A stretch of DNA of 64,000 bases from Pseudomonas sp. GM41(2012) (GTDB taxonomy: Bacteria; Pseudomonadota; Gammaproteobacteria; Pseudomonadales; Pseudomonadaceae). Location of the stretch: assembly GCF_000282315.2 (NCBI RefSeq), contig NZ_AKJN02000006.1, positions 1,736,001-1,800,000 of the forward strand, in the 5' to 3' direction. Below, piece by piece: positions 46,151-59,724 of the stretch. Both the position numbers and the translations under genes were made by a program. A model generated the notes under the pieces. That model had not been told where the DNA came from. It saw only the letters and a list, made by a program, of their open reading frames with translations, and ran no database searches. Every line of letters begins with the position of its first letter. Position 1 is the stretch's first letter.

Positions 46151-46855
46151 ATGTTGCCATCCCTCTCAACTGACCGCGCCAGCCCAGGCCATCTGCATAC
46201 CCGCAAATGGCGCGGACGCATCGGCATGTCGCTGGTGGCCAGCCTCTCGGTGCTCGCCGGCATGACCGACGCCATCGGCTTCATGGCCAGCGGTGATTTC
46301 GTCTCGTTCATGAGCGGCAACACCACCCGCCTCGCCGTCGCTATCAGCGACGGCGACCTGGGCCTGACCTTGCGCCTGGTGATCCTCGTCGGCACCTTCA
46401 TCGTCGGCAACGCCTTGGGGATTGTCGTCAGCCGCCTCGGCGGCCGTCGGGCGCTGCCCTTGCTGCTGTGCATCGCCACGCTGCTCTGCGGCGCCGCTGC
46501 CTGGCCCTACGACGAACAATTGCCAGCGCTACTGGCGGCGATCATCGCCATGGGCATGCTCAATGCCGCCGTGGAAGAAGTGAACGGTCTGCCGGTCGGC
46601 CTGACCTACGTCACCGGCGCCCTGTCGCGCTTCGGCCGTGGGCTGGGACGCTGGATGCTCGGCGAACGGCGCAACGGCTGGCGCGTGCAACTGATCCCCT
46701 GGACTGGAATGTTTGCCGGCGCGGTACTCGGCGCCGTGCTGGAACATCACCTGGGGCTCAAAGCGTTGTTTGTCAGCGGTCTGCTGGCCGGCGCGGTGGG
46801 GCTGCTGTCGCTGAAAATCCCACGGCGCTGGCAGTTGGGTTACATGCCGCGCTGA
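46151..46855 (+). CDS. YoaK/DUF1275-family membrane protein
   Basis: A 234-residue protein with about six hydrophobic segments. The stretch AGMTDAIGFMASGDFVSFMSGNTTRLAV is the signature of the DUF1275 family, probably a small-molecule transporter. The first 20 residues are polar; a later ATG (GMSLVASLS) is possible. A REP doublet follows. Confidence 0.85.
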   Translation: MLPSLSTDRASPGHLHTRKWRGRIGMSLVASLSVLAGMTDAIGFMASGDFVSFMSGNTTRLAVAISDGDLGLTLRLVILVGTFIVGNALGIVVSRLGGRRALPLLLCIATLLCGAAAWPYDEQLPALLAAIIAMGMLNAAVEEVNGLPVGLTYVTGALSRFGRGLGRWMLGERRNGWRVQLIPWTGMFAGAVLGAVLEHHLGLKALFVSGLLAGAVGLLSLKIPRRWQLGYMPR

Positions 46856-46868
46856 ATTTTGTGTGGCC

Positions 46869-46983
46869 TGTGCGGGCCCCATCGCGAGCAGGCTCGCTCC
46901 CACAGGTTTTGCGGTGAAGCTACAATCTTCGGCATCACCCAAACCCCTGTGGGAGCGAGCCTGCTCGCGATGGGGCCCGCACA
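46869..46983. repeat. REP doublet, 38-bp arms (second family)
   Basis: TGTGCGGGCCCCATCGCGAG... at 46869-46906 and its exact reverse complement at 46946-46983, loop 39. The GCGAGCAGGCTCGCTCCCACAG core is a different REP class from the 43089 copy. It lies between the DUF1275 and tusD genes. Confidence 0.88.
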
Positions 46984-47053
46984 GACAACATCGATTTAGC
47001 CCCTCTGGCGATAAAGCTTTATCATGGCCGCAGTTTTACTGATCGAGTCCGTC

Positions 47054-47446
47054 ATGAAGTTCGCCATCGCGCTGTTTTCCGCCGCCCATGCGCCCTCCTC
47101 GCGCCGCGCCCTGCTGTTTGCTCAGGCTGCGCTGGCCGGTGGGCATGAGATTGTCCGGCTGTTTTTCTATCAGGACGGCGTCTACAACGCCTCCGGCAGC
47201 GTGGTCACGCCGCAGGATGAACAGGATTTGCCCAAGCAATGGCGCAACTTCGTCACCGAGCATCAACTGGACGGTGTCGTGTGTATCGCAGCGGCCCTGC
47301 GTCGTGGCGTGTTGAACGAAGAAGAAGCCGGGCGCTATCAGCGTGAAGCCGTTGCCGTGGGCGCTCCGTGGGAATTGTCTGGCCTGGGCCAGTTGCATGA
47401 CGCGGTGCAGGACGCTGACCGCCTGATCTGTTTCGGAGGCGCGTGA
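47054..47446 (+). CDS. tusD: TusD sulfur relay subunit
   Basis: A 130-residue DsrE-family protein, part of the TusBCD complex that carries persulfide from TusA to TusE for 2-thiouridine in tRNA. The active Cys is in DGVVCIAAALRRG. The ATG at 47054 (MKFAIALFSAAHAPSS) gives normal family length. Confidence 0.9.
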   Translation: MKFAIALFSAAHAPSSRRALLFAQAALAGGHEIVRLFFYQDGVYNASGSVVTPQDEQDLPKQWRNFVTEHQLDGVVCIAAALRRGVLNEEEAGRYQREAVAVGAPWELSGLGQLHDAVQDADRLICFGGA

Positions 47447-47447
47447 G

Positions 47448-47810
47448 ATGGCTAAATCCTTGCTGATTATCAGCCGTCAGGCGCCCTGGTCCGGGCCGAG
47501 TGCGCGGGAAGCGCTGGACATCGTGCTGGCCGGCGGCGCCTTTGATCTGCCGATCGGCCTGCTGTTTCTCGATGACGGGGTGTTCCAGCTCGCCGCGAAA
47601 CAGGACGCCAAGGCTCTCCAGCAGAAAGACCTGAGCGCCAACCTGCAAGCCTTGCCGATGTTCGGTGTCGACGAGCTGTTTATCTGTGCCAACAGCGTTG
47701 CGGAACGGGGTCTGAACCCGGCCGGCTTGTCGCTGGAAGAAGCGCAGGTGCTGGCCGCTCACGAAATCACCGCACTTATTGACCGTTACGACCAGGTGAT
47801 CACCCTCTGA
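47448..47810 (+). CDS. tusC: TusC sulfur relay subunit
   Basis: A 120-residue DsrF-type protein (MAKSLLIISRQAPWSGPSAREALD). It starts 2 bases after tusD and its stop overlaps the tusB start by one base, so the three genes are coupled. Confidence 0.9.
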   Translation: MAKSLLIISRQAPWSGPSAREALDIVLAGGAFDLPIGLLFLDDGVFQLAAKQDAKALQQKDLSANLQALPMFGVDELFICANSVAERGLNPAGLSLEEAQVLAAHEITALIDRYDQVITL

Positions 47811-48103
47811 TGTCGACTTTGCATGTGTTGTCCCATTCCCCGTTCGGCGACGATCGCCTGACCAGTTGCCTGCGCTTGATGGGCGCTGACGATGCGCTGC
47901 TGCTGACTGGCGACGCGGTTTATGCGCTGCAGCCAGGCACCGCGCCATTCAATGCGCTGAACGCCCGCCATCTGAAACTGTTCGTACTGTCCGAAGACGC
48001 CCAGGCTCGCGCACTGGAGATTCCTGACACGGCCAAGGCCATCGATTACCCGGCCTTCGTCGAGCTGTCGATTCACTACGACAAGGTCAACAGTTGGCTA
48101 TGA
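47810..48103 (+). CDS. tusB: TusB sulfur relay subunit
   Basis: A 97-residue DsrH-type protein (STLHVLSHSPFGDDRLTSCLRLM). It completes the TusBCD set. Its stop overlaps the tusE ATG in an ATGA. Confidence 0.9.
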   Translation: MSTLHVLSHSPFGDDRLTSCLRLMGADDALLLTGDAVYALQPGTAPFNALNARHLKLFVLSEDAQARALEIPDTAKAIDYPAFVELSIHYDKVNSWL

Positions 48104-48435
48104 AATCCCTGACGGTCGGCGCACGAGCCATCGAGTTGGACAAGGACGGTTTCCTGGTCGAACTGAGCGACTGGTCCTCCGACGTGGCCAGCGCCCTGGC
48201 AGCCGCCGAAGACATCGAGTTGAGCCCCGAACACTGGGAAATCCTCGAACTGCTGCGCAGCTTCTACGCCGAATTCCAGTTGTCGCCGGCCACTCGTCCG
48301 CTGATCAAGTACACAGCAATGAAGCTGGGCCCGGACAAGGGCAACAGCCTGCACCTCAACCGACTGTTCAAAGGCACCCCTGCCAAACTCGCCGCGAAAC
48401 TGGCGGGCCTGCCCAAACCGACGAATTGCTTATGA
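48100..48435 (+). CDS. tusE: TusE/DsrC-type sulfur acceptor
   Basis: A 111-residue DsrC-family protein that receives persulfide from TusBCD and passes it to MnmA. The conserved Cys is next to the last residue (PTNCL). The ATG at 48100 overlaps the tusB stop, and the gene's own stop overlaps the ybiB ATG. Confidence 0.92.
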   Translation: MKSLTVGARAIELDKDGFLVELSDWSSDVASALAAAEDIELSPEHWEILELLRSFYAEFQLSPATRPLIKYTAMKLGPDKGNSLHLNRLFKGTPAKLAAKLAGLPKPTNCL

Positions 48436-49433
48436 CCGACTCCCCTGCGCTGACCCTCGAAACACCCGCCGAACACCCGTTCGCCCAGTTCGTGCGCATC
48501 CTCGGCAAAGGCAAGCGCGGCGCCCGCGACTTGACCCGCGAGGAAGCCCGCGAAGCCATGGGCATGGTGCTCGACCATAAGGTCGAGGACACCCAGCTCG
48601 GCGCGTTCCTGATGCTGTTGCGGCACAAGGAAGAAAGCGCTGAGGAGATGGCGGGGTTTACCGAAGCCTTGCGTGAACGGTTGAATCCGCCGGCACTGGC
48701 CGTCGATCTGGACTGGCCGACGTATGCCGGCAAGAAACGCCATCTGCCTTGGTACCTGTTGGCCGCCAAGTGTCTGGCGCAGAACGGCGTGCGCATTTTC
48801 ATGCATGGCGGCGGCGCGCACACGGCGGGTCGGCTCTACAGCGAGCAACTGTTGGATGAGTTGAAGATCCCGTTGTGCCGCGACTGGCAGCAGGTCGGCG
48901 ACGCACTCGATAACGGCGGTCTGGCCTTCATGCCGCTGGTGGATTGGGCACCGCAACTGCAACGAATGATCGACCTGCGCAACACCTTGGGCCTGCGCTC
49001 GCCGATCCATTCCTTGACGCGGATTCTCAACCCCTTGAGTGCCCGTTGTGGCCTGCAAAGCATTTTCCACCCCGGTTACCAGGCGGTGCATCGCGATGCC
49101 AGCGGTTTGCTCGGCGATACCGCGATCGTGGTGAAAGGCGATGGCGGCGAAATCGAGATCAACCCGGACGCCGACAGTCACTTGTATGGCACCACTGGCG
49201 GCGAAAGCTGGGACGAGGAATGGCCGCAGTTGTCGGCACAACGCCACGTCAAACCGGCCACCCTCGATCCCGAGCATTTGAAAGCCGTGTGGCGTGGCGA
49301 CGTGGTCGACAGCTACCCGCAAATGGCGCTTATCTCGACCATCGCCCTGGCCTTGCGCGGCCTGGGTCAAACCCGCGAACACGCCTTCGAAACCGCCCAG
49401 CAGTATTGGGATGCGCGGGACAAATCGATTTAA
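48432..49433 (+). CDS. ybiB: YbiB-type TrpD2 family protein
   Basis: A 333-residue protein related to anthranilate phosphoribosyltransferase but of the YbiB/TrpD2 group, known to bind nucleic acid rather than carry out the Trp reaction. The first 80 residues form the helical domain (FVRILGKGKRGARDLTREEA), followed by HGGGAHTAGR and KGDGGEIEINP. It is joined to tusE by an ATGA overlap. Confidence 0.85.
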   Translation: MTDSPALTLETPAEHPFAQFVRILGKGKRGARDLTREEAREAMGMVLDHKVEDTQLGAFLMLLRHKEESAEEMAGFTEALRERLNPPALAVDLDWPTYAGKKRHLPWYLLAAKCLAQNGVRIFMHGGGAHTAGRLYSEQLLDELKIPLCRDWQQVGDALDNGGLAFMPLVDWAPQLQRMIDLRNTLGLRSPIHSLTRILNPLSARCGLQSIFHPGYQAVHRDASGLLGDTAIVVKGDGGEIEINPDADSHLYGTTGGESWDEEWPQLSAQRHVKPATLDPEHLKAVWRGDVVDSYPQMALISTIALALRGLGQTREHAFETAQQYWDARDKSI

Positions 49434-49523
49434 CCGATCATAAGCGCCCAACCTTTGCGCTTTTTAATCGAACCGATGCGAATAGACTCCTCTCCAACGC
49501 TTATTGGTTGAGGAGTCTTGAAC

Positions 49524-50531
49524 ATGGGTTTGTTAGTTGAAGGTCGCTGGCATGACCAGTGGTACGAAAGCGGCAAGGACGGTACGTTCCAGCGTGAACA
49601 AGCGCAGCGTCGTAACTGGCTGACCGCCGACGGCAAGCCTGGCCCGACCGGTGTCGGTGGCTTTGCGGCCGAGGCCGGTCGTTATCACCTCTACGTGTCC
49701 CTCGCCTGTCCATGGGCTCACCGCACGCTGATCCTGCGCAAACTCAAAGGCCTCGAAAGCCTCATCGACGTCTCGGTGGTCAGTTGGTTGATGCTGGAAA
49801 ACGGCTGGACCTTCGACCAGAACCTCGGATCGACCGGGGACAAGCTCGATCATTTCAACTTCATGCACCAACGCTATACCGCCGATACCGCCGACTACAC
49901 CGGCCGCGTCACCGTGCCGGTACTCTGGGACAAACAACAGAATCGCATCGTCAACAATGAATCGGCGGAGATCATCCGCATGTTCAATGGCGCCTTCGAT
50001 GATTTGACGGGTAATGACCTGGATTTCTACCCGGCGCCGCTGCGGGGCGAGATCGACGCGCTGAACGAACGGATTTATCCGGCGGTGAACAATGGCGTGT
50101 ATCGCGCAGGGTTTGCTACGGCGCAGAAGGCTTATGAAGAGGCGTTCGATGATGTGTTTAACGAACTGGATCGCCTGGAACAGCTGTTGGGCGCCAATCG
50201 TTACCTGACCGGCGAATACCTGACTGAAGCGGATATTCGGCTGTTCACCACGTTGATTCGCTTTGACGCGGTGTATCACGGGCACTTCAAGTGCAACCTG
50301 CGGCGGATCGCCGATTATCCGAACCTGTCGAACTGGCTGCGGGAGATTTATCAGTGGCCGGGGATTGCCGAGACGGTGGATTTCGAGCACATCAAAAATC
50401 ACTACTACGGCAGCCACAAGACCATCAATCCGACGGGGATCGTGCCGAAAGGACCGGCGCAGGCATTCACAGCGCCGCATGATCGCGAGCGGTTGAGCGG
50501 GAAAGGGGTTTGGCGCAGAGCTGAAGTCTGA
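49524..50531 (+). CDS. yqjG: Glutathionyl-hydroquinone reductase (Xi-class GST)
   Basis: A 335-residue enzyme that removes glutathione from glutathionyl-hydroquinones. The catalytic Cys is in SLACPWAHRT (CPWAHR motif); the C-terminal helical GST domain has the TEADIRLFTTLIRFD signature. The ATG at 49524 has GAGGAG upstream; a TTG two codons earlier is possible. Confidence 0.9.
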   Translation: MGLLVEGRWHDQWYESGKDGTFQREQAQRRNWLTADGKPGPTGVGGFAAEAGRYHLYVSLACPWAHRTLILRKLKGLESLIDVSVVSWLMLENGWTFDQNLGSTGDKLDHFNFMHQRYTADTADYTGRVTVPVLWDKQQNRIVNNESAEIIRMFNGAFDDLTGNDLDFYPAPLRGEIDALNERIYPAVNNGVYRAGFATAQKAYEEAFDDVFNELDRLEQLLGANRYLTGEYLTEADIRLFTTLIRFDAVYHGHFKCNLRRIADYPNLSNWLREIYQWPGIAETVDFEHIKNHYYGSHKTINPTGIVPKGPAQAFTAPHDRERLSGKGVWRRAEV

Positions 50532-50560
50532 TCCGAAAAGCGTGTTGATTCTGATGACGC

Positions 50561-50650
50561 CATCGCGGGCAAGCCTTGCTCCTACGGATGTGCGTCGTTC
50601 GCAAAATTGCAAACGACGCCAACCTGTAGGAGCAAGGCTTGCCCGCGATG
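50561..50650. repeat. REP doublet between convergent genes
   Basis: CATCGCGGGCAAGCCTTGCT... (50561-50585) and its exact reverse complement (50626-50650), with an inner GCGTCGTT/AACGACGC stem. It sits between the convergent GST and cysG genes and can terminate both. Confidence 0.88.
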
Positions 50651-50665
50651 GGGGCGACGCGGTCT

Positions 50666-52060
50666 CTAGACTTGCGCCTGAGCGCCCTCGAACCACGCCA
50701 GTTTCTCGCGCAATTGCACCACTTCCCCAACGATCACCAGCGTCGGCGCATGCACTTCATGCTCCGCCACCAGACTTGGCAAATCGGCCAAGGTGCCGGT
50801 AAACACCCGCTGATTGACCGTGGTGCCCTGCTGGATCAATGCCGCTGGCGTATCCGCTGCGCGACCATGCTTGATCAACTGCTCGCAGATGATCGGCAAA
50901 CCCACCAACCCCATGTAAAACACCAGGGTTTGCGCCGGCGCGACCAGGTCGGCCCACGGCAAATCGGTGGAACCGTCCTTCAGGTGCCCGGTGACAAAAC
51001 GCACAGACTGCGCGTAATCACGGTGCGTCAGCGGAATCCCGGCATACGCCGCGCAACCGCTGGCCGCGGTGATACCCGGCACCACCTGGAACGGGATGCC
51101 ATGGGCCGCCAGTTCTTCGATCTCTTCACCGCCGCGACCGAAGATGAACGGATCACCGCCCTTCAACCGCACGACCCGCTTGCCTTGCTTGGCCAAATCC
51201 ACCAATTGCTGGTTGATCTGATCTTGTGGCACAGCGTGATCGGCGCGACGCTTGCCGACGTAAACCCGCTCGGCATCGCGACGGCACAAATCCAGAATCG
51301 CCGGCGCCACCAAGCGGTCATACAGCACCACATCGGCTTGCTGCATCAGGCGCAAGGCACGGAAGGTCAGCAGGTCGGGATCACCCGGGCCGGCGCCCAC
51401 CAAATAGACTTCGCCCGTCGCATTCGGTGCTTCACCGGCAATTTTCGCCAGCATCAAGCGCTCGGCTTCGGCACCCTGCCCGGCCAGTTGTCGGTCGGCA
51501 ATCGGGCCCTGGAACACATCTTCCCAGAACGCCCGACGCTGCTGCACATCCGGGAACAGGTGTTTGACCTGGGTGCGAAAACGCGCGGCCAGGCCAGCCA
51601 GTTGACCGTAGGTGGAAGGAATCCAGGTTTCCAGTTTGGCGCGGATCAACCGCGCCAGCACCGGCGCATCGCCGCCGCTGGAGACCGCTACGATCAACGG
51701 AGAACGGTCGACAATCGCCGGGAAGATCACGCTGCACAAGGCTGGCGCGTCCACCACGTTGACCGGCACACAACGTCGATGGGCATCGGCGGAGACTTGC
51801 GCGTTCAGTGGTTCGTCGTCAGTGGCGGCGATGATCAGCCCGCAACCGTCCAGGTCCGACTCAACGTAGCCTCGCACCAGACATTCGCCACCGCTGCCGG
51901 CAACCAATTCGCGCAGTTGCGGTTCGATTTCAGGTGCGACCACCCGCAGCAGCGCACCGGCTTCGGCCAGCAGGCGGGATTTGCGCAAGGCAATCTCTCC
52001 GCCGCCGACGACCAAGACACGACTGCCGCGAAGGTTATGGAACAGCGGCAGATAGTCCAT
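50666..52060 (-). CDS. cysG: Sirohaem synthase CysG
   Basis: A 464-residue multifunctional enzyme making sirohaem for nitrite and sulfite reductases. The N-terminal part is the precorrin-2 dehydrogenase/ferrochelatase domain ([15 protein letters not shown]), and the C-terminal part is uroporphyrin-III methyltransferase ([32 protein letters not shown]). Its ATG directly abuts the serS stop. Confidence 0.95.
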   Translation of the reverse strand: MDYLPLFHNLRGSRVLVVGGGEIALRKSRLLAEAGALLRVVAPEIEPQLRELVAGSGGECLVRGYVESDLDGCGLIIAATDDEPLNAQVSADAHRRCVPVNVVDAPALCSVIFPAIVDRSPLIVAVSSGGDAPVLARLIRAKLETWIPSTYGQLAGLAARFRTQVKHLFPDVQQRRAFWEDVFQGPIADRQLAGQGAEAERLMLAKIAGEAPNATGEVYLVGAGPGDPDLLTFRALRLMQQADVVLYDRLVAPAILDLCRRDAERVYVGKRRADHAVPQDQINQQLVDLAKQGKRVVRLKGGDPFIFGRGGEEIEELAAHGIPFQVVPGITAASGCAAYAGIPLTHRDYAQSVRFVTGHLKDGSTDLPWADLVAPAQTLVFYMGLVGLPIICEQLIKHGRAADTPAALIQQGTTVNQRVFTGTLADLPSLVAEHEVHAPTLVIVGEVVQLREKLAWFEGAQAQV

Positions 52061-53353
<1,293 letters not shown>

Positions 53354-53356
53354 TTA

Positions 53357-53731
53357 TCAAAGTTTGGTCAAGGACAGGCCAGCCCAGGTAGCGAGCAGCC
53401 CGCCGAATACGCTGATGGCAGCATAGACAAAAGCCAGCGGTATTTGCCCGGTTTCCAGCAGACGCACCGTATCCAGTGAAAAAGATGAAAAAGTCGTCAG
53501 CCCCCCGAGGAAGCCGACCATCAACCCGGCGCGCACCTCAATCGGCACCTCCGGGCGTACTAAAAACAGACCGTATAGAACGCCGATCAGCAAACAGCCG
53601 ACGATATTAACGGCCAGCGTCGCGGTATAGAAGTGCCGCGGCCAATTAGCGTTGATCCAGTTACCCGTGGCAAAGCGCAAAAGCGTTCCGGCGATACCGC
53701 CCACAGAAACGGCAACGATCAATGGGATCAC
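53357..53731 (-). CDS. crcB: CrcB/Fluc fluoride channel
   Basis: A 124-residue protein with four hydrophobic helices. The GNW(I/N)xxNW and [13 protein letters not shown] motifs line the fluoride pore. The start is GTG at 53731, sharing one base with the rarA stop (TAGTG). I see no fluoride riboswitch before it, which fits transcription from the rarA side. Confidence 0.94.
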   Translation of the reverse strand: MIPLIVAVSVGGIAGTLLRFATGNWINANWPRHFYTATLAVNIVGCLLIGVLYGLFLVRPEVPIEVRAGLMVGFLGGLTTFSSFSLDTVRLLETGQIPLAFVYAAISVFGGLLATWAGLSLTKL

Positions 53732-55056
53732 TATTTTCTCCGCTGCCGGGGGCTGAGACGGTCAAGTTGCGCGAGGTGATTGAGCTTCTCGCCGATCTTC
53801 AGCTCCAGGCCACGCGGCACCGGCTGATAGAACGGTTGTGGCTCGAGTTCTTCCGGGAAATAGTCTTCGCCAGCAGCGTAAGCGTCCGGCTCATCGTGGG
53901 CGTAACGGTATTCGTCGCCATAACCCAGTTGCTTCATCAGCTTGGTCGGCGCGTTGCGCAGGTGCAGCGGCACTTCCAGCGAACCGTGTTCGGTGGCGCT
54001 GCGCAGGGCGGCTTTGAAACCCATGTACACCGCGTTGCTTTTCGGCGCGCAGGCCAGATAAGTAATGGCCTGGGCCACTGCCAACTCGCCTTCGGGGCTG
54101 CCGAGGCGTTCCTGCACTTCCCACGCCGCCAGGCACAGGCTCAGGGCACGGGGGTCGGCGTTGCCGATGTCTTCGCTGGCCATGCGCACCACGCGCCGGG
54201 CCAGGTACAGCGGATCGCAACCGCCGTCGATCATTCGGGCGAACCAGTACAGTGCACCGTCGGGATTGGAGCCGCGCACGGATTTATGCAGCGCCGAAAT
54301 CTGGTCGTAAAACGCTTCGCCGCCCTTGTCGAAACGCCGACGGGTATCACCGAGCAGGCTTTGCAGCAGGTCGACGCCGATCTCGCTGTTGTCTTCAGCC
54401 AGGTCCGAGGCGTTTTCCAGCAGGTTGAGCAGACGCCGGCCATCGCCATCGGCGGCCGACAGCAGCATCTGGAAACCTTCATCGCTGAGGGTCAGTTGCC
54501 GCTTGCCCAGGCCACGCTCTTCAGTCAGCGCGCGATGCACCAGCTTGCGCAGGGCCGCTTCATCGAGGCTTTTGAGAACGTAGACGCGGGCTCGGGAGAG
54601 CAACGCGTTGTTGAGTTCGAAGGAGGGATTTTCAGTGGTTGCGCCGATGAAAATCAGCGTGCCGTCTTCAACGTACGGCAGGAACGCGTCCTGCTGAGAC
54701 TTGTTGAAGCGGTGCACTTCATCGACGAACAGGATTGTCCGCCGGCCGTACTGCCCGGCCTGCTGCTTGGCGATTTCCACCGCCTGACGGATTTCCTTCA
54801 CGCCGGCCAGTACCGCCGAAACCGTTTCGAAGTGCGCATCCGAGACTTCCGCCAGCAGCCGCGCCAGCGTGGTCTTGCCCACACCCGGCGGGCCCCAGAA
54901 AATCATCGAGTGCAAGGCACCCTGCTCCAGCGCTTCGCGCAAAGGCTTGCCGCGAGCGAGCAGGTGTTCCTGACCGACGTACTCGTCCAGATTGGCGGCA
55001 CGCAGGCGTGCTGCCAAAGGTTGAGCTATCGGGGCACTGCGAAACAGGTCCATCAC
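53731..55056 (-). CDS. rarA: Replication-associated recombination protein A
   Basis: A 441-residue AAA+ ATPase acting at stalled replication forks. Walker A is GPPGVGKTT, Walker [10 protein letters not shown], and the clamp-loader-like sensor region [11 protein letters not shown]. The C-terminal domain includes MGFKAAL. Length is normal. Confidence 0.95.
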   Translation of the reverse strand: MMDLFRSAPIAQPLAARLRAANLDEYVGQEHLLARGKPLREALEQGALHSMIFWGPPGVGKTTLARLLAEVSDAHFETVSAVLAGVKEIRQAVEIAKQQAGQYGRRTILFVDEVHRFNKSQQDAFLPYVEDGTLIFIGATTENPSFELNNALLSRARVYVLKSLDEAALRKLVHRALTEERGLGKRQLTLSDEGFQMLLSAADGDGRRLLNLLENASDLAEDNSEIGVDLLQSLLGDTRRRFDKGGEAFYDQISALHKSVRGSNPDGALYWFARMIDGGCDPLYLARRVVRMASEDIGNADPRALSLCLAAWEVQERLGSPEGELAVAQAITYLACAPKSNAVYMGFKAALRSATEHGSLEVPLHLRNAPTKLMKQLGYGDEYRYAHDEPDAYAAGEDYFPEELEPQPFYQPVPRGLELKIGEKLNHLAQLDRLSPRQRRK

Positions 55057-55126
55057 GTGCGTTTGAAACCTCGCTTTATTACATAGCTCTCGAGTCTGGC
55101 GAAAACCTGTGGCAATAGCGGTTACC

Positions 55127-55274
55127 TGTGGCGAGGGGGTTTACCCCCGTTCGGCTGCGCAGCAGTCGCGAAACCATTGCATGCGGTATTCCTGATACAC
55201 CGCACTAGCAGGTTTTGGGGCCGCTTCGCGACCCAACGGGGCGGTGCGGCGTTCCGACAAGCCCCCTCGCCACA
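55127..55274. repeat. REP-like doublet (third family)
   Basis: TGTGGCGAGGGGG at 55127-55139 faces its reverse complement at 55262-55274, with further partial complementarity inside (CGGCTGCGCAGC and GGGTCGCGAAGCGG-type words). It separates lolA from rarA. Confidence 0.8.
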
Positions 55275-55301
55275 TAAGCCCGCTCCCACAGGTAGGGCGG
55301 T

Positions 55302-55925
55302 TTATTCCTGGATCACATCGGCACCCTTGGGGATGTCGAACTTGAACTTGGACGCCGGAATCGGCTCGTTGGCTTTCACACCGGTGAACAGGATGTTGGT
55401 GCGCTGACCGACGCTGTCGATCATCTGCATGTCATTGACCAGGCCATTGCGGAACGACAGGCGCAGGCTGTCGAACAGGGTGTCTTTGGTTTTCGGCTTC
55501 AAGGTGAAGTCGATCACGCCACCGGCTTCCTTGGCGCTGATGTCGAAGCTCTGGCTGATCTTGGACACGTCACCGGACAGCAGCAACGCCGGGGTCTGGG
55601 TCAGGCGCTGATCGAGGTTCTTGATGGTGGCCTGCTCAAGGTCCGGATCCCACAACGTCACCTTCTTGCCGTCGGAGACCATCGTTTGTTCGGCCGGCGC
55701 ATTGGTGTGCCAGTAAAACAAGCCAGGACGCTGCAAGGACATTTCACCCGCGGTTTCCTGCAATTGGGTACCGCTGCCGTCGAGGGTCAGCTGGGAGAAA
55801 CGCGCGGTCAGGGTCTGGGATTTTTCCAGCAATTGGGTCAGGCGCGCCACGTCCTTGTCATCGGCGTGGGCCGAGAGCGTGGTCAAAGCCAAAACCGGCA
55901 GCAACAGCATGCGGATAAGACGCAT
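55302..55925 (-). CDS. lolA: LolA, periplasmic lipoprotein carrier
   Basis: A 207-residue protein that carries lipoproteins from the inner membrane to LolB. A signal peptide (to SAHA) is followed by [26 protein letters not shown] and [17 protein letters not shown], both typical of LolA. The ATG at 55925 has GAGGA 8 bases upstream; the upstream frame to 55985 is not supported. Confidence 0.94.
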   Translation of the reverse strand: MRLIRMLLLPVLALTTLSAHADDKDVARLTQLLEKSQTLTARFSQLTLDGSGTQLQETAGEMSLQRPGLFYWHTNAPAEQTMVSDGKKVTLWDPDLEQATIKNLDQRLTQTPALLLSGDVSKISQSFDISAKEAGGVIDFTLKPKTKDTLFDSLRLSFRNGLVNDMQMIDSVGQRTNILFTGVKANEPIPASKFKFDIPKGADVIQE

Positions 55926-55990
55926 GGGAGTCCTCATAACATTCGTGGGGGTGCGATGGCGCGTCATTACGCCACCGCGTTTCAATCAAT

Positions 55991-58393
55991 TCAGTCGCGT
56001 ACCGGGCCCGGAGCCAGGACTTCACGCGAACCGTTGGTGTTCATGGACGTCACGACCCCGGCCATCTCCATGGCTTCGATCATGCGCGCGGCGCGGTTGT
56101 AGCCGATTTTCAGCTTGCGCTGAACCGCAGAGATGGACGCTCGACGGCTTTCCAGTACGAACTGAACCGCTTCGTCGTAGAGCGCGTCGGATTCACTGTC
56201 GTCGTCGCCACTGCTGCCGCCTTCAAAGCCACTACCCGGCTCTTCGACACCGGCGAGAATCTCGTCGTTGTATTCCGGCGCGCCGCGCAGTTTCCAGGCT
56301 TCGACCACCCGGTGAACCTCGTCATCGGAGACGAAAGCACCGTGAACACGGATCGGCAGGCTGGTACCGGGCGGCATGTAGAGCATGTCACCGTGGCCCA
56401 ACAGTTGTTCGGCGCCACCCTGGTCGATGATGGTGCGCGAGTCGATCTTGCTCGACACCTGGAACGCCATACGCGTCGGAATGTTGGCCTTGATCAGACC
56501 GGTGATCACGTCAACCGACGGACGCTGGGTCGCGAGGATCAAGTGGATACCGGCGGCACGGGCCTTCTGGGCGATACGGGCGATCAGTTCTTCAACCTTC
56601 TTGCCGACGATCATCATCATGTCGGCGAATTCGTCCACCACCACAACGATGGTCGGCAGCTTGGTCAACAGCGGCGCTTCGTCGTGAATGCTTTCGCGCT
56701 TGTACAACGGATCGGTCAATGGCGTGCCGGCGTCCTGGGCTTCCTTGACCTTGGCGTTGAAGCCCGACAGGTTACGCACGCCCATTTTCGCCATCAGCTT
56801 GTAGCGACGCTCCATCTCCGCCACGCTCCAGCGCAGGGCGTTGGCGGCGTCCTTCATGTCGGTCACGACCGGGCACAACAGGTGCGGAATGCCTTCGTAG
56901 ATCGACAGCTCAAGCATTTTCGGGTCGATCATGATCAGCTTGGCGTCTTCCGGGCCGGACTTGAACAGGATCGACAGGATCATCGCGTTCACGCCCACCG
57001 ATTTACCGGAACCGGTCGTACCGGCTACCAGCAAGTGAGGCATTTTCGCCAGGTCGGTGATGACCGGCTTGCCGCCGATGTCATGCCCCAGGGCCAAAGT
57101 AACCGGCGACTTGAAGTTGTCGTACTCGGGGGTCGACAGCACTTCGGAGAAGCGCACGATCTGGCGGTCTTCGTTAGGAATCTCGATACCGACGGTGGTC
57201 TTGCCCGGAATCACTTCCACCACGCGCACGCTGGTCACGGCCAGGGAACGTGCCAGGTCTTTCGCCAGGTTGGAGATGCGGCTGACCTTGACGCCCGCCG
57301 CTGGCTGGATTTCGTAACGGGTAATCACCGGGCCCGGGTGAATCGAATCCACCGACACTTCGACGCCGAATTCCTTGAGCTTGATTTCCAGCAAATGGCC
57401 GACCGCAGCCAGGGATTCAGGCGAGTAATTGAGTTGTTTCTTTTCTGCCGGGTCGAGAATCGAGATCGGCGGCAAGGTGCCTTCGACGGCGCTGTCGACG
57501 AACAACGGCGCCTGTTTCTCTTTTTCCACGCGTTTGCTGGGCGCCGCTGGCTTGGGCGGCGCAGGGGCAATCACCGGCGGCACCTGCTTCTCGCGGTCCG
57601 ACATGTGTTTGCTCAGGGCCTGCTCACGTTCGATCAGGCGTTCCTTGACCTTGGCTTGCTCGCGTTTGTCGGTGACGGTCGGCGCGACCACGTCATGCAC
57701 GCGATCATCGACTTCACGCAACTGCGCAACCAATTGTTTGCGCTCGACACGGGCGGCCCACCAGCGATTGGCCGCGCCCTGGAACAATTCGAACAGGTCG
57801 AGGGTGATCTTGCCGGTGAGGTCCATCACTTTGAACCACGACAGGTCGGTGAACACCGTCAGGCCAAACAGGAACAACGCGATGAACACCAGCGTACTGC
57901 CCTGGATGTTCAGGGCGTTCCTGGCCAGATCACCGAGGCTTTCGCCCAAAGCGCCGCCAGCGCCGGCCGGCAGACCGGTCGCGGCGTGAAAATGAATATG
58001 GGCCAGGGCCGCGCCCGACAGCACCAGAAACACCAGGCCGATCAGGCGCCAGGAGAACAGCCAGCCACTCCACTCCCACTGCTCGTGGCGTTGACGGAAG
58101 ATTTGATAGGCCTTGATCGCCAGCAACAACGGGAAGATATAGGCGAAGTAACCCAACACCATGAACAGGATATCGGCGCTGTAGGAGCCGACCGGCCCGC
58201 CGAAGTTCTGCACATCGTCGATCTTGCTGTTATGGCTCCAGCCCGGATCGTCCTTGCCGTAGGTCAACAAGGCCATCATCAGGAACAGGCACAAGCCGCC
58301 GATGGCGATCAATGCACCTTCCTTGAGCCGGTAGTGCAATTGCTGGCGCCAGAGCGGAACGACTGTTTTTGGTGCTGCGGTGGATTTCTTCAA
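55991..58393 (-). CDS. ftsK: DNA translocase FtsK
   Basis: An 800-residue septal DNA pump. Four to five N-terminal membrane segments (residues 25-200), a fairly short charged linker, then the RecA-like motor with Walker [15 protein letters not shown] and Walker [13 protein letters not shown]. The C-terminal gamma winged helix ([18 protein letters not shown]) reads KOPS sites. Shorter linker than E. coli FtsK, as usual in Pseudomonas. Confidence 0.96.
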   Translation of the reverse strand: MKKSTAAPKTVVPLWRQQLHYRLKEGALIAIGGLCLFLMMALLTYGKDDPGWSHNSKIDDVQNFGGPVGSYSADILFMVLGYFAYIFPLLLAIKAYQIFRQRHEQWEWSGWLFSWRLIGLVFLVLSGAALAHIHFHAATGLPAGAGGALGESLGDLARNALNIQGSTLVFIALFLFGLTVFTDLSWFKVMDLTGKITLDLFELFQGAANRWWAARVERKQLVAQLREVDDRVHDVVAPTVTDKREQAKVKERLIEREQALSKHMSDREKQVPPVIAPAPPKPAAPSKRVEKEKQAPLFVDSAVEGTLPPISILDPAEKKQLNYSPESLAAVGHLLEIKLKEFGVEVSVDSIHPGPVITRYEIQPAAGVKVSRISNLAKDLARSLAVTSVRVVEVIPGKTTVGIEIPNEDRQIVRFSEVLSTPEYDNFKSPVTLALGHDIGGKPVITDLAKMPHLLVAGTTGSGKSVGVNAMILSILFKSGPEDAKLIMIDPKMLELSIYEGIPHLLCPVVTDMKDAANALRWSVAEMERRYKLMAKMGVRNLSGFNAKVKEAQDAGTPLTDPLYKRESIHDEAPLLTKLPTIVVVVDEFADMMMIVGKKVEELIARIAQKARAAGIHLILATQRPSVDVITGLIKANIPTRMAFQVSSKIDSRTIIDQGGAEQLLGHGDMLYMPPGTSLPIRVHGAFVSDDEVHRVVEAWKLRGAPEYNDEILAGVEEPGSGFEGGSSGDDDSESDALYDEAVQFVLESRRASISAVQRKLKIGYNRAARMIEAMEMAGVVTSMNTNGSREVLAPGPVRD

Positions 58394-59660
<1,267 letters not shown>

Positions 59661-59724
59661 CGGCACACTTCACGGTGGGCCCACCCGCCCACCACTGCCC
59701 TCCCCTTCTGCAAGCCCGGATGCC

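Noticed and set aside
53732..53800. Fluoride riboswitch before crcB
   Set aside because: The crcB start overlaps the rarA stop, so there is no leader to hold one.
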